A stretch of DNA of 64,000 bases, taken from positions 11,063 to 75,062 of the forward strand of contig DKZL01000050.1 of NCBI GenBank assembly GCA_002493635.1, read 5' to 3'. Position 1 is the stretch's first letter. Each line of letters opens with the position of its first letter. Positions 53,870-62,895 of this stretch are shown one piece after another. The position numbers were made by a program, and so were the translations under genes. Below the pieces are notes generated by a model. It saw only the letters and a program-made list of their open reading frames with translations. It ran no database searches and had not been told where the DNA came from. Source of the DNA: Ruminococcaceae bacterium UBA7075 (GTDB taxonomy: Bacteria; Bacillota; Clostridia; Oscillospirales; Acutalibacteraceae).

Positions 53870-54976
53870 TTAGCTCAATCTACTCATGAAAAAATCTTCT
53901 GTCTCGGTGATAACTTTCTCTTTATAGAAATCGTATCCCCTATTTCTTGCAACATCAGCATATTTTTTCTCTAACTCAGGAGAATCAATTATAGTACGTA
54001 TACCTTTATATAGACCATCCTCTGTATCATCAGTTATTAATCCATAATCAGAATCTCCAAGTAACTCTTTCATTCCTGTACATGGTGTTGTGACAACTGC
54101 TTTTCCTAATATAAGAGATTCCTGAATTACCGTACTTATTCCTTCATATATAGAAGAACATAATATAATTTCTGCGGACTTTATCCATGGATAAGGATTA
54201 TCCGTAAATCCCTTTAACTCTACAAATCTTTGCAAATTTAGTTTTTTGATTTTTTGTTCAAGATTTTCCTTTTCGGGACCGTCGCCTAAAATATTTAAAT
54301 GAAATTTATATCCGTCATCCCGAAGCTTTCCGCATACATCGATTAAATACGCAAAATTTTTCTGCTTTGTTAAGCGCCCAACCGCAAGAAGTCGTTTTTG
54401 TTCAGGCTTACAATTCCATTCAACTGTATCAGATGCTTTTTTTAAAATTTCATCCTCATCAATTACATTATATAATACCACAGATTCTGCATATTCTCCA
54501 AAAAGTTTATCAAAGCTTTTCTTTACGTCCTGCGAAACACAGACCACTTTGTCAAATTCAGAATAATATCTACCATATCTATCATCAGTTATTCCTTTTT
54601 TTTGCAAATCGCAATGAACCCACGCCAGTTTCAATGCGTTCTTATTTGTAGATGCTGACATCACTTTTGTTGCACCACACTCCAAATAAGCAACCTCAAT
54701 ATCATAATCATCCTTGATATAGAGCTGGTACGTTAGTTTAAACTCAGTGCAGAAACGGTACCAGTAATTCATAAGTTTCTTAACAAACTTTGTTTTACAT
54801 CTGTTAATTGATTTATAATGAATACCATCTGATAAATACTTTTTGTGATCACAATCATCAACCGTCTGTACTGTTATATCAAATTTTGACTGATCCATAT
54901 TATTTACAAGATTTCGCAGAACTTTTTCTGCTCCGCCCTCTGACAATCTCGGAATAAAAAACAATATTTTAATCAT
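53870..54976 (-). CDS. GT4 family glycosyltransferase
   Basis: This is a family-4 glycosyltransferase of 368 residues. The N-terminus IKILFFIPRLSEGGAEKVLR has the glycine-rich loop of the GT-B fold. The donor domain has AVGRLTKQKNFAYLIDV (about 198-214) and the E-x7-E motif SSIYEGISTVIQESLILGKAV. No membrane segment. Its ATG overlaps the next upstream gene stop by 1 nt, so the two GT4 genes are coupled. Sugar unknown. Confidence 0.91.
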   Translation of the reverse strand: MIKILFFIPRLSEGGAEKVLRNLVNNMDQSKFDITVQTVDDCDHKKYLSDGIHYKSINRCKTKFVKKLMNYWYRFCTEFKLTYQLYIKDDYDIEVAYLECGATKVMSASTNKNALKLAWVHCDLQKKGITDDRYGRYYSEFDKVVCVSQDVKKSFDKLFGEYAESVVLYNVIDEDEILKKASDTVEWNCKPEQKRLLAVGRLTKQKNFAYLIDVCGKLRDDGYKFHLNILGDGPEKENLEQKIKKLNLQRFVELKGFTDNPYPWIKSAEIILCSSIYEGISTVIQESLILGKAVVTTPCTGMKELLGDSDYGLITDDTEDGLYKGIRTIIDSPELEKKYADVARNRGYDFYKEKVITETEDFFMSRLS

Positions 54977-56130
54977 TAATGACTTCCTCTTATATGATAG
55001 TCTTCTTGATATAGATTACACAAGGTCTGTGCAAACATTTTAGAATCAAATCTCTTATCCTGCACAACCTTTGCAACCTCTGCTTTAGGTGCACGCTCCT
55101 TCATAACGGCTTTTTCCAAGGCATCTGCCCATACTGAAGCACCGGATTCCAGCGACAGCCACGTTACCGTTCCAATTCCGAAGTCAACCTCCGGAGAATA
55201 AGTGTCAGCAGAAACACACGGCAAGCCTGATGCTTGCGCTTCAATCATAACTAATGGCATTCCTTCATATTTTGAAGGCAATACAAATGCGCTTGATTTT
55301 CTCATTAAAACATCAATATCTTTTCTGGTGCCTAATAGCTTAATATATTCGCCTAAATCTCTATCCAAAATTTTTCTACGAACTGCCTCAACATCACAAT
55401 CATCACCGTTCCCGGCACATAAAATACGGATTTTTCTGTTTCGTCTTCGCAATTCTTCTGCTATATCAACAAGAAAGGTTTGATTTTTTACCGCTGATAT
55501 TCTTGCGACATTTATAATATTTTTCCAATCATCTTGTTCGCAAAACTCACCACTCTCAATGTTTTCATATCTATCTAAAAATTTAGCAGAATCAACTGAA
55601 TTAAAAACAAGATGGTAAGATTGACTTCTTTGCTTTTTCTCTCCGTACAAGAATTTTCCTGCCCATGTTGAACAAGCAATCTGAACAGTGGAATATTTGT
55701 TAATCATTTTTCGCATAATCGCATTGTATGCAGAACGTACAGTTCCTCGTTTTCTGTCGGTTCCGTCGTCATCACACCAATTATGCGCGTGTACAAATCG
55801 ACACGGTACACCGGCTTTTTTGGCAATATAAAGTGTTATACCACTATGAAATAATTCATGTGAGTGAACAATATCGTACTGACCTTCTTTCATAATTTGA
55901 AGCAAAGCGTTACAATATGGTTTAGGATTTTTCCAATTCATAGGGGGAATTAAAATAAATTTACAACCTAATGATTCAATTTCCTCTCGAAAGAAAGCAC
56001 CAGGCATATCAGAAGTAAAATCAATTTGAAATTTCTCTTTGTCTGCGTTTCTTGCTAAATGCATCAACTGATTCTCAAGACCTCCGACATTCATTGATCC
56101 TGCAACCATCAAAACTTTAATTTTTTTCAT
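54976..56130 (-). CDS. GT4 family glycosyltransferase
   Basis: This is a family-4 glycosyltransferase of 384 residues. IKVLMVAGSMNVGGLENQLMH begins the acceptor domain with the Gly-Gly loop; HSHELFHSG follows; the donor domain has NVARISAVKNQTFLVDI (about 208-224) and the catalytic PSKYEGMPLVMIEAQASGLP. No membrane segment is evident. GGGAG precedes the ATG. It is related in layout to the 56.7-57.8 kb GT4. Sugar donor unknown. Confidence 0.91.
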   Translation of the reverse strand: MKKIKVLMVAGSMNVGGLENQLMHLARNADKEKFQIDFTSDMPGAFFREEIESLGCKFILIPPMNWKNPKPYCNALLQIMKEGQYDIVHSHELFHSGITLYIAKKAGVPCRFVHAHNWCDDDGTDRKRGTVRSAYNAIMRKMINKYSTVQIACSTWAGKFLYGEKKQRSQSYHLVFNSVDSAKFLDRYENIESGEFCEQDDWKNIINVARISAVKNQTFLVDIAEELRRRNRKIRILCAGNGDDCDVEAVRRKILDRDLGEYIKLLGTRKDIDVLMRKSSAFVLPSKYEGMPLVMIEAQASGLPCVSADTYSPEVDFGIGTVTWLSLESGASVWADALEKAVMKERAPKAEVAKVVQDKRFDSKMFAQTLCNLYQEDYHIRGSH

Positions 56131-56201
56131 ATTTTATCTCCCAATTATTTAAACAACTTTTTGTAGTTAATTACAATTTTTCTACTTTACAGTCAACCAT
56201 T

Positions 56202-56735
56202 TTATACTCTGTTGTTTATATAACCATATGTGGCATTTTCCTTATGATGAATGCTTCCAGGATTTCCTACAACAACACTATGAGATGGAACATCAAAGTT
56301 TACAAATGCACCCGGTGCAATGACAACATCATCACCAATCACTATCTTACCAACAAGTGTTGCATTAATACCAATATAAACCTGACTGCCAATTATAGGA
56401 GAACCTATTTTTCCAATACCAACAGAAGTGCCAATTGTGCATCCTTTATGCAAATTAACATTTTCTCCAATAATACAATCGCTTCCAACGGTAATATTAT
56501 ACGGATGTCCCAAGTATAACCCTTTTCCGATTTTTGCACTAGGACTTATTTCTAATCCATATTTTCTAGAATAACGATAGCATAGAATCTTTCCTAAAAA
56601 ATTGCCTTTTTCTGCTTTTCTCAACCAATACAAAAATCTAAGATTGTGACGAAATATCATATTTTTGAATTTTTGACAAAGAAATTTATTTTTAGTTCCA
56701 AACATTCTAAAATAATCGTCATTAAATACATTCAT
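56202..56735 (-). CDS. Serine-acetyltransferase-like hexapeptide-repeat transferase
   Basis: This is a left-handed beta-helix acetyltransferase of 177 residues. The C-terminal two thirds carry hexapeptide repeats (ISPSAKIGKGLYLGH, VNLHKGCTIG, KIVIGDDVVIAPGAF) as in CysE/serine acetyltransferase-like capsule enzymes. In this setting it more likely O- or N-acetylates a sugar than serine. Start at 56735 is chosen because GGAG is 8 nt upstream; a GTG at 56753 would lie in the previous gene. It overlaps the GT4 stop by 14 nt. Confidence 0.86.
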   Translation of the reverse strand: MNVFNDDYFRMFGTKNKFLCQKFKNMIFRHNLRFLYWLRKAEKGNFLGKILCYRYSRKYGLEISPSAKIGKGLYLGHPYNITVGSDCIIGENVNLHKGCTIGTSVGIGKIGSPIIGSQVYIGINATLVGKIVIGDDVVIAPGAFVNFDVPSHSVVVGNPGSIHHKENATYGYINNRV

Positions 56736-57834
56736 AATTTTTCTCCAAAACACTGAGATAAAATTTTTCTAATTTTTTTGAATTATCATGTATGTCAAAT
56801 CCTGATCGTTTAATTTCCTCAAATGTGTTTCTTCTTTGTAAATGTGCATATTTCAGTAAATTTTCAGCCCAATATTTTGCTCCTGCATCCAAAGGAACTT
56901 GTAAAACCAAGTCTTTTGTTTTTTTGCACTCAATAGGAACTTTATCAGAAATAAAGCAAGACAACCCGGCAGCCTGAGCTTCGATATTTACTATGCCAAG
57001 TCCTTCAAATAAAGAAGGTAATACAAATATATCCATAGCTTGCAAAACCTGAGGCACATCATCACGAAGCTCCGCAAAAATCACCTTATCTGAAAGCCCC
57101 AGACAATTCACTTTATTGCGAATGTTATCCTGAAGCTCTCCGACGCCAACTAAAAGCAACTTGCTGTGTGAATTAATTTTATTAATTTCAGCAAAAATAT
57201 CAATTAAAAAATTATGATTTTTTTGGGCATTAAAACGTCCGATATGACCAACAACAAACTCATCCTGCTTAATTCCGAATGATTCACGCATTTTTATTCT
57301 AACATCTGTATTATAAACATATTTTTCAGCATCAATAGCATTATTTAAAACAGAAAACACCTCGGTACCAAACATCCATTTGCCGGCTTCCTGACTGCAA
57401 GCAAACAGATGTGTAGCATACTTTGAAATATTTTGTTTAAAAAACAGTTTCAATAGATATTTGCTGTCTTTTACCTGATTACTGTTATGAGAATGAGCTA
57501 TTCTAACAGGTACACCGTTCTTTTTTGCATATTTCAGGGGAATTCCTGCCATACAATCCAAATGGGAATGAACTATTTTGTACTCAGTATGTTCTTTAAA
57601 AAATTGATTCAGTTTACTTAAATATGCAGAACCAAATGGATTAAGATTTGGAAGATGAAAGATTTTTCCTCCCAAGGCTAAAATTTCATCATCATAATCC
57701 GCTTTAAAATCTCGATGCGTTAAAAAATCAAACTGAACCTTACTGCGGTCAATATTTCTATAGTAATTCATAAGCATAGTTTCAAGACCGCCGCGCCCCA
57801 TATATGTAACCACATGCAAAACACGAATTGGCAT
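56722..57834 (-). CDS. GT4 family glycosyltransferase
   Basis: This is a family-4 glycosyltransferase of 370 residues. The N-terminus IRVLHVVTYMGRGGLETMLM has the conserved Gly-Gly loop and HSHLDCMAGIPLKYAK lies in the acceptor domain. The donor domain has GHIGRFNAQKNHNFLID (about 200-216) and the catalytic LPSLFEGLGIVNIEAQAAGL. This pattern resembles EpsF-type transferases of Bacillus. GGGAGAG precedes the ATG. The sugar is unknown. Confidence 0.92.
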   Translation of the reverse strand: MPIRVLHVVTYMGRGGLETMLMNYYRNIDRSKVQFDFLTHRDFKADYDDEILALGGKIFHLPNLNPFGSAYLSKLNQFFKEHTEYKIVHSHLDCMAGIPLKYAKKNGVPVRIAHSHNSNQVKDSKYLLKLFFKQNISKYATHLFACSQEAGKWMFGTEVFSVLNNAIDAEKYVYNTDVRIKMRESFGIKQDEFVVGHIGRFNAQKNHNFLIDIFAEINKINSHSKLLLVGVGELQDNIRNKVNCLGLSDKVIFAELRDDVPQVLQAMDIFVLPSLFEGLGIVNIEAQAAGLSCFISDKVPIECKKTKDLVLQVPLDAGAKYWAENLLKYAHLQRRNTFEEIKRSGFDIHDNSKKLEKFYLSVLEKNYECI

Positions 57835-57836
57835 AC

Positions 57837-58745
57837 TTATTCTCTCCCTTTATAAAGCGGTTTCCAATAAAAATACAATGCTGTACCGGGAATAAGGCAC
57901 ATTAACGTCCAACATCGGCACCCCTTAGCCTTTTTCAACATTTCTGCTATACTTATTTTTGCAAAACATCCATAACAAACATAAAGCAAACCAGCTTTTA
58001 TGCGTTCTTTTAACGCACATTTATGATTCATTCTCAGATAAGAGGTATACATACCTCCATGACAATTACGAATGCGCATTTTCTTGCCACTCTTGGTTAA
58101 TCCGCCTTCCAAATATTCACATATGTAAATCGGTTTGTTTATATAAACACACTTTGAATCTACCCCTGCACGATACCACAGTGCAGTTTCAGCCAAAAAA
58201 CGCTCCCCATCAAAAACAGGAAAAGGGTATTTTTTGAATAGCTCCGTACGAATTACTTCACAGCAATCACTTGCCACATTACAAATTCTTTTTTGATTCA
58301 GAACATCCATTACAATATCTTCCGCTTTCCCTTTTGCACAAATTGTTCCATCAGAAAGCTGCTTCAGGAATATTACTATACCAATATCAGCGTTAGCATC
58401 ATATTTACTCCAGCCGTTAAGTACAGTTTCCACAGCATTTGAAGTCAACGTGTCATCACTGTCTAATATTAAAACATACTTACCGTGAATATAAGGATGA
58501 GCGGCATTCAGTGCAGTATGCTTGCCGCCATTTTCTTTCATTACATACATTGCTGAAAAAGGGAATTCTGCATCCAAAAGTGAACGCATTTCTGCTTCTG
58601 TGCCATCAGTACTGCCATCATCCACTATAATCCATTCAAAGTCAAAACAAGTTTGTTTCATCAATGATTGAAAGCACTTCTTTAATAAATCTTTTCGATT
58701 GTAGGTCGGAGTAATAATCGTTAGTTTGTGACTTTTTAGATTCAA
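57837..58745 (-). CDS. GT2 family glycosyltransferase
   Basis: This is a family-2 glycosyltransferase of 302 residues. The catalytic domain has LTIITPTYNRKDLLKKCFQS, the nucleotide site IVDDGSTDGTE (about 39-49), ENGGKHTALNAA, and the metal site LILDSDDTL (about 91-99). This subgroup resembles those in many Firmicutes capsule loci. The only plausible start is TTG at 58745, with GAGG 8 nt upstream. A tentative internal promoter (TTGGGA-16-TATAAA) lies in the 95-nt gap before it on the upstream side. Donor unknown. Confidence 0.89.
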   Translation of the reverse strand: MNLKSHKLTIITPTYNRKDLLKKCFQSLMKQTCFDFEWIIVDDGSTDGTEAEMRSLLDAEFPFSAMYVMKENGGKHTALNAAHPYIHGKYVLILDSDDTLTSNAVETVLNGWSKYDANADIGIVIFLKQLSDGTICAKGKAEDIVMDVLNQKRICNVASDCCEVIRTELFKKYPFPVFDGERFLAETALWYRAGVDSKCVYINKPIYICEYLEGGLTKSGKKMRIRNCHGGMYTSYLRMNHKCALKERIKAGLLYVCYGCFAKISIAEMLKKAKGCRCWTLMCLIPGTALYFYWKPLYKGRE

Positions 58746-58840
58746 AATTTACGCCTCATCTTTCCACAAAAGTATTACAATAAGGAAATATCAATTTATA
58801 TTTTACCATTCATAGATCCCAAATGATAGATAAACTGTGT

Positions 58841-59971
58841 TTAAAAATTAAATATATTTTTAAATTCATTTTGCACAGAAGATGTAGTATATGACTGTAC
58901 TTTTTTAAACCCCATATTTCCCATAGTCACAGCATCATCTTCAGAGGAGTAAATTTTATATATTTTTTGAGCCAAAGTATCTGAATCACCCGGTTTAATT
59001 AAGTATCCGGTTATATCATTATCAACCAATTCATTATGTCCACGGTTTTTAGTAGCAACCACAGGTTTCTTGCAAAGCATTGCTTCAAGGATATTTCGCG
59101 GCATTCCTTCTCTGTGACTGCATGAAACAACCATATTCACAGCAGGTGTAAGTAAAAACAAATCCTTTCTATAACCAAGAAACTTTACCACACCGTTCAA
59201 ATCAAGTTCTAAAACCTGAGCCTTCAGCTGTTCTTCCAAAACTCCTTTACCTGCTAAGAAAACTATTAAATTCGGAATTTTATTTTTTAACTTTGCAGCT
59301 GCAGCAATCAATGTTTTCTGATCTTTATTTTCATTAAGTTCTCCTGTGCATAAAACTATAAACTCATCGCCACTCATACCTTCAGCACTAAGCCTTTGTA
59401 TTTTTTCATCTCTGCTAATTGTATGATAGCACTCCGCACTTACACCAATACCATGAATTCGAGCAACATCACAATGAAATTTTTTACTTGCCAATTCATA
59501 ATCTTCATTGTTTATCGTAATTAATTTGTCACAAAAACCAGCCATAAATTTTTCAATAGGATAAAACACCAGCCAATTAAGTTTCGGTGCTCCTTTATAA
59601 AAATGAAATCCGTGAACCATATAAAACACTTTTGTGCCGTTCTTTCTTGCTTTTCGGGCAGCAAGTCTGGTGGTCAGACCCATAACAGGCTCATTCGTCC
59701 ATATTATATCATAATTGCCTGAGTTAATCACCTTTTTCATATCCTTGTAACCTTTAAAATTAGTAGGTGATACCGGACTGCGGACAAGACGTACCAAATG
59801 AATGGCATTAACATAGCCGTTTAATTTCTGTCTGACTTCCTCAATACGATTGCCTACTACTGAGCAAGCAATCTCAACTTCAAACCCATTCTCACTCAGA
59901 TTTATGACATGCGGTACAAGAAACTGTATCATCATCAAATCTGTCGAAGTTACCAAAATGCGTTTACCCAT
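58841..59971 (-). CDS. GT4 family glycosyltransferase
   Basis: This is a family-4 glycosyltransferase of 376 residues. The acceptor domain starts RILVTSTDLMMIQFLVPHV and contains MVHGFHFYKGAP; the donor domain has TGELNENKDQKTLIAAA (about 212-228) and the catalytic SCSHREGMPRNILEAMLCKKP. The pattern is like EpsD/second-step transferases that act after a priming sugar transferase. Its ATG overlaps the TktC stop by 8 nt. Donor sugar unknown. Likely adds the second sugar, by position. Confidence 0.91.
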   Translation of the reverse strand: MGKRILVTSTDLMMIQFLVPHVINLSENGFEVEIACSVVGNRIEEVRQKLNGYVNAIHLVRLVRSPVSPTNFKGYKDMKKVINSGNYDIIWTNEPVMGLTTRLAARKARKNGTKVFYMVHGFHFYKGAPKLNWLVFYPIEKFMAGFCDKLITINNEDYELASKKFHCDVARIHGIGVSAECYHTISRDEKIQRLSAEGMSGDEFIVLCTGELNENKDQKTLIAAAAKLKNKIPNLIVFLAGKGVLEEQLKAQVLELDLNGVVKFLGYRKDLFLLTPAVNMVVSCSHREGMPRNILEAMLCKKPVVATKNRGHNELVDNDITGYLIKPGDSDTLAQKIYKIYSSEDDAVTMGNMGFKKVQSYTTSSVQNEFKNIFNF

Positions 59972-60887
59972 TAATTTCTTCCTCTATTCTTGCGGCAATC
60001 TTTGCAGCAGATATACCATACTGTTCTCGAAGATACTGCTGATTACCGACACGAACTGCATACAAATCATTAAGTCCGATTCTTAACAAATGTGCCTTCT
60101 TGTTGGGCATCTCTGCCATAACTTCAGCAACTGCACTTCCAAAACCACCGACAATATTGTGTTCTTCACAGGTAACAACCAACTCAAAATTCTTGCTGCA
60201 CTGCACGATAACCTCTTTATCAATAGGTTTTACTGTCGGGAACGTATAGACAGCAGGCTCATAACCCACTTTCACTAAAAGCTCATAAGCACCCTGAACT
60301 TCTTCAAATATAGCACCGGTAGAAAAAATTGCAATTTTATTGCCGTCTTTAACCTTTATCGCCTTGCCGATTCTGAAATTTTCAATATGATCATGAATAC
60401 GCTTTTCACCGCCACGACCTAAACGCAGATAACAGGTTCCGGGATAAGATGCAATCGCTTTTGTTGCCTCTTCTGCTTCAACAAGATCCCCCGGAGCCAT
60501 AACAACTACATCGGGGAGTGCACGAAGAATCGCTATATCCTCAGTCGCATGATGGCTCATACCAAGAGAACCATACACAAATCCGCCGCCGATGCATACT
60601 ATTTTCACATTAGCATTGTGATAAGCACAGTCATTTCTGATCTGTTCCAAACATCTGAGTGTTGGGAAATTACCAATTGAATATGTAAAAACCGTTTTTC
60701 CTTCCAATGCCATACCTGCCGCAACAGTTGTCATATTCTGCTCCGCAATACCGGCATTTGTAAACTGATTCGGAATCTGTTCCCAGAAAGGCTTTAAAAC
60801 GCCAAAACCTAAATCGCCTGTGACAAGTTCAATATTTTTATCTGCTTTAGCAAGCTCAACCAATGTTCTGACAAATGTATCTCTCAT
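59964..60887 (-). CDS. Transketolase C-terminal subunit-like protein
   Basis: This 307-residue protein matches the second half of transketolases: a pyrimidine-binding domain with LVTGDLGFGVLKPF and the catalytic Glu49 in NAGIAEQNMTT, the cofactor-adjacent GGGFVYGSLGMSHHATED (about 96-113), and a C-terminal domain with a CEEHNIVGGFGSAVAE segment. With the preceding gene it forms a split, ThDP-dependent transketolase that moves two-carbon ketol units between sugar phosphates. GAAGG precedes the ATG. Placement in an EPS operon suggests it makes an unusual sugar precursor rather than serving general metabolism; that is an inference. Confidence 0.9.
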   Translation of the reverse strand: MRDTFVRTLVELAKADKNIELVTGDLGFGVLKPFWEQIPNQFTNAGIAEQNMTTVAAGMALEGKTVFTYSIGNFPTLRCLEQIRNDCAYHNANVKIVCIGGGFVYGSLGMSHHATEDIAILRALPDVVVMAPGDLVEAEEATKAIASYPGTCYLRLGRGGEKRIHDHIENFRIGKAIKVKDGNKIAIFSTGAIFEEVQGAYELLVKVGYEPAVYTFPTVKPIDKEVIVQCSKNFELVVTCEEHNIVGGFGSAVAEVMAEMPNKKAHLLRIGLNDLYAVRVGNQQYLREQYGISAAKIAARIEEEING

Positions 60888-60898
60888 TTTCCTTCTCC

Positions 60899-61897
60899 TT
60901 ACAGCCTGTGTTCTCTCTCATCTGTTCCGGGCTTTGCCGCTACCCGACGCATTTTTTCAGGGTAATCAGTGTTCCATGTATAAGAAAAGGTATGATCGTT
61001 TCCAATATCATCCTGTTCTGTCGGAAGAACAGGTTTTTCAATGCCGTTAGGAGTGTAGACATCCTCTACGCCTTCAGGCATATGCTCGTGCAGTTCATTG
61101 ACTGCGCAGTCGTATTCCCAGCCGTCATGCGGAAAACGGTAATGCCAAAGAATATCATTCTGCATAAATGATACTCCGCAGCCCTTTATTGTGTTTGCAA
61201 TGATAACGGTAGGCTTATGGCTCTCTGCTTTGGAATTTTCATCTGCCTGTCTGAAAGCCTCTCTTAATTCATCGTGATTATTTCCGTTAATTTCAATAAC
61301 ATTCCAGCCGAATGCCTTCCATTTTACACCGAAATCTTCAATTTCAAGGGTGTTCTCATTAAAATCAAGGCTCTGCATATGGTTGTGGTCAACTATGGCA
61401 ACTAAATTGTTAAGACGAAAATGATTAGCAAATAATGCAGCCTCCCATACAGATCCTTCATCACATTCGCCATCACCAAGAACCACATACACCTTATGCG
61501 TTTTCCCGTCTTTTTTAGCCGCATAAGCCATGCCTGCTGCCGCAGACAAACCATGTCCCAATGAACCGGTAGAAAAGTCAACACCCGGCAAATGATGCGA
61601 TACATGACCTGACAAACGGCTTCCGTTCTGATAATGAGTTTTCAGTTCTTCAACTTCAAAAAAACCGTTCTCAGCAAGTGCCGCATAAATAGACGCACCC
61701 GCATGACCTTTACTCAAAATAAAACGATCTCTATCATGCCATTCAGGATTCTTTGAATCAAAATTCAATATTTCTGCATAAAGCATTCCTATAATATCTG
61801 CTACAGACAATACTGCTCCGATATGAGAACCACCGGATAAATTCGTCATTTCAATACCGTGGCGTCTTATTTTCCAGGCTAATTGTTCACTTGTCAT
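60899..61897 (-). CDS. Transketolase N-terminal subunit-like protein
   Basis: This 332-residue protein is the thiamine-diphosphate-binding half of a split transketolase: SGGSHIGAVLSVADI and LSKGHAGASIYAALA near the N-terminus, the pyrophosphate site GDGECDEGSVWEAALFAN (GDG at 141-143, metal-binding Asn at 163-164) and HNHMQSLD. The C-terminal half carries the loop IANTIKGCGVSFMQND, which covers the active site. The C-terminal 35 residues are an unusual extension (ending KPGTDEREHRL). GGGAGAG precedes the ATG. It is separated from the C subunit by 11 nt. Confidence 0.91.
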   Translation of the reverse strand: MTSEQLAWKIRRHGIEMTNLSGGSHIGAVLSVADIIGMLYAEILNFDSKNPEWHDRDRFILSKGHAGASIYAALAENGFFEVEELKTHYQNGSRLSGHVSHHLPGVDFSTGSLGHGLSAAAGMAYAAKKDGKTHKVYVVLGDGECDEGSVWEAALFANHFRLNNLVAIVDHNHMQSLDFNENTLEIEDFGVKWKAFGWNVIEINGNNHDELREAFRQADENSKAESHKPTVIIANTIKGCGVSFMQNDILWHYRFPHDGWEYDCAVNELHEHMPEGVEDVYTPNGIEKPVLPTEQDDIGNDHTFSYTWNTDYPEKMRRVAAKPGTDEREHRL

Positions 61898-61938
61898 AAT
61901 TGCTTCTCTCCCTAATTTTACATACCACTATTATATTA

Positions 61939-62877
61939 TTATCTTGAAGCCTCATCCAAAATTCTCAAATCATCCGCATCTAACTTCCAGTCTGCGCCTT
62001 CAACATTACCGAGCACCTGATCCGGACGTTTTGCTCCGCACAGAACTGCTGACTCAGGCAAATAATCAAGAATAAAACGAATTGCCACTGCTGATACAGG
62101 CTTATCATATTTTGCAGCAATCTGTTTCATCACTTCCACGATTTCAAGATTTTTCATAAGCTTGTCGCCATGGAAATTTACATAAATATCCCGTGAACGC
62201 CTGTCATCAGATTTAAAATTCACATTATCCTTTGTATACTTTCCTGTAAGTATGCCCTGTCCAAGACTGCCCCATGTTAAAGGATTTACTCTTATCTTGT
62301 CGGATATATTAAACATATCTGTTTCATTTTTTCTGCAAGCCAAGCTGTATTCATCCTGAAAGCTTACAAATTTTCCAACATACGGCATAAGTTCCGCAAT
62401 ATCCTCATTATGTATATTTGACAAGCCGTAGTAACGGATATATCCCTTTTTCTTTAATCTATCCAATGCTTCAACTACGGCAGAAATCGGTGTCACATCA
62501 TCACGATAATGAACCTGATACAGGTCAATATAATCAGTTCCCAGCCTTCTTAAACTGGCTTCGCAAGCCTCTGAAATCCATTCAGGGCTGTTATCATAAA
62601 TTGTCTTACCGCCAACAATACGGACACCGAATTTAGTTGCAACAACAACATCTTTTCTACGTTCTCCCAAAGCCTTTCCCAAAGTTTTCTCGGACTGTCC
62701 GAGACCGTATGTATCGGCTGTATCAAAAAAGTTGACGCCCTGCTCCAAAGCAGTGTGTACTGCTTCTATCAATTCATCTTCCTGAACCGCTCCCCATCCG
62801 TAGCCGCCCATAGGACAACCACCCATACAAAGACGTGAAACAGTCAAATCAGAATTTTTTAATGTTATATATTCCAT
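61939..62877 (-). CDS. Aldo/keto reductase
   Basis: This is an NAD(P)H-dependent aldo/keto reductase of 312 residues with a TIM-barrel fold. The catalytic tetrad is visible: Asp52 and Tyr57 in FFDTADTYG, Lys82 in ATKFG and His123 in YQVHYRDD. The C-terminal cofactor region includes SAVAIRFILDYLPESAVLCGA. It could reduce a sugar aldehyde or ketone, for instance a transketolase product or a nucleotide-sugar intermediate, but the substrate is not shown. GGGGAG precedes the ATG. It lies between the priming transferase and the transketolase genes. Confidence 0.9.
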   Translation of the reverse strand: MEYITLKNSDLTVSRLCMGGCPMGGYGWGAVQEDELIEAVHTALEQGVNFFDTADTYGLGQSEKTLGKALGERRKDVVVATKFGVRIVGGKTIYDNSPEWISEACEASLRRLGTDYIDLYQVHYRDDVTPISAVVEALDRLKKKGYIRYYGLSNIHNEDIAELMPYVGKFVSFQDEYSLACRKNETDMFNISDKIRVNPLTWGSLGQGILTGKYTKDNVNFKSDDRRSRDIYVNFHGDKLMKNLEIVEVMKQIAAKYDKPVSAVAIRFILDYLPESAVLCGAKRPDQVLGNVEGADWKLDADDLRILDEASR

Positions 62878-62895
62878 GCTCTCCCCTAAACGCTG

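Noticed and set aside
58746..58840. Internal promoter TTGGGA-16-TATAAA in the EPS operon
   Set aside because: The boxes are weak and the spacing is short; AT-rich DNA gives such matches by chance, so it is mentioned only in the gene note.
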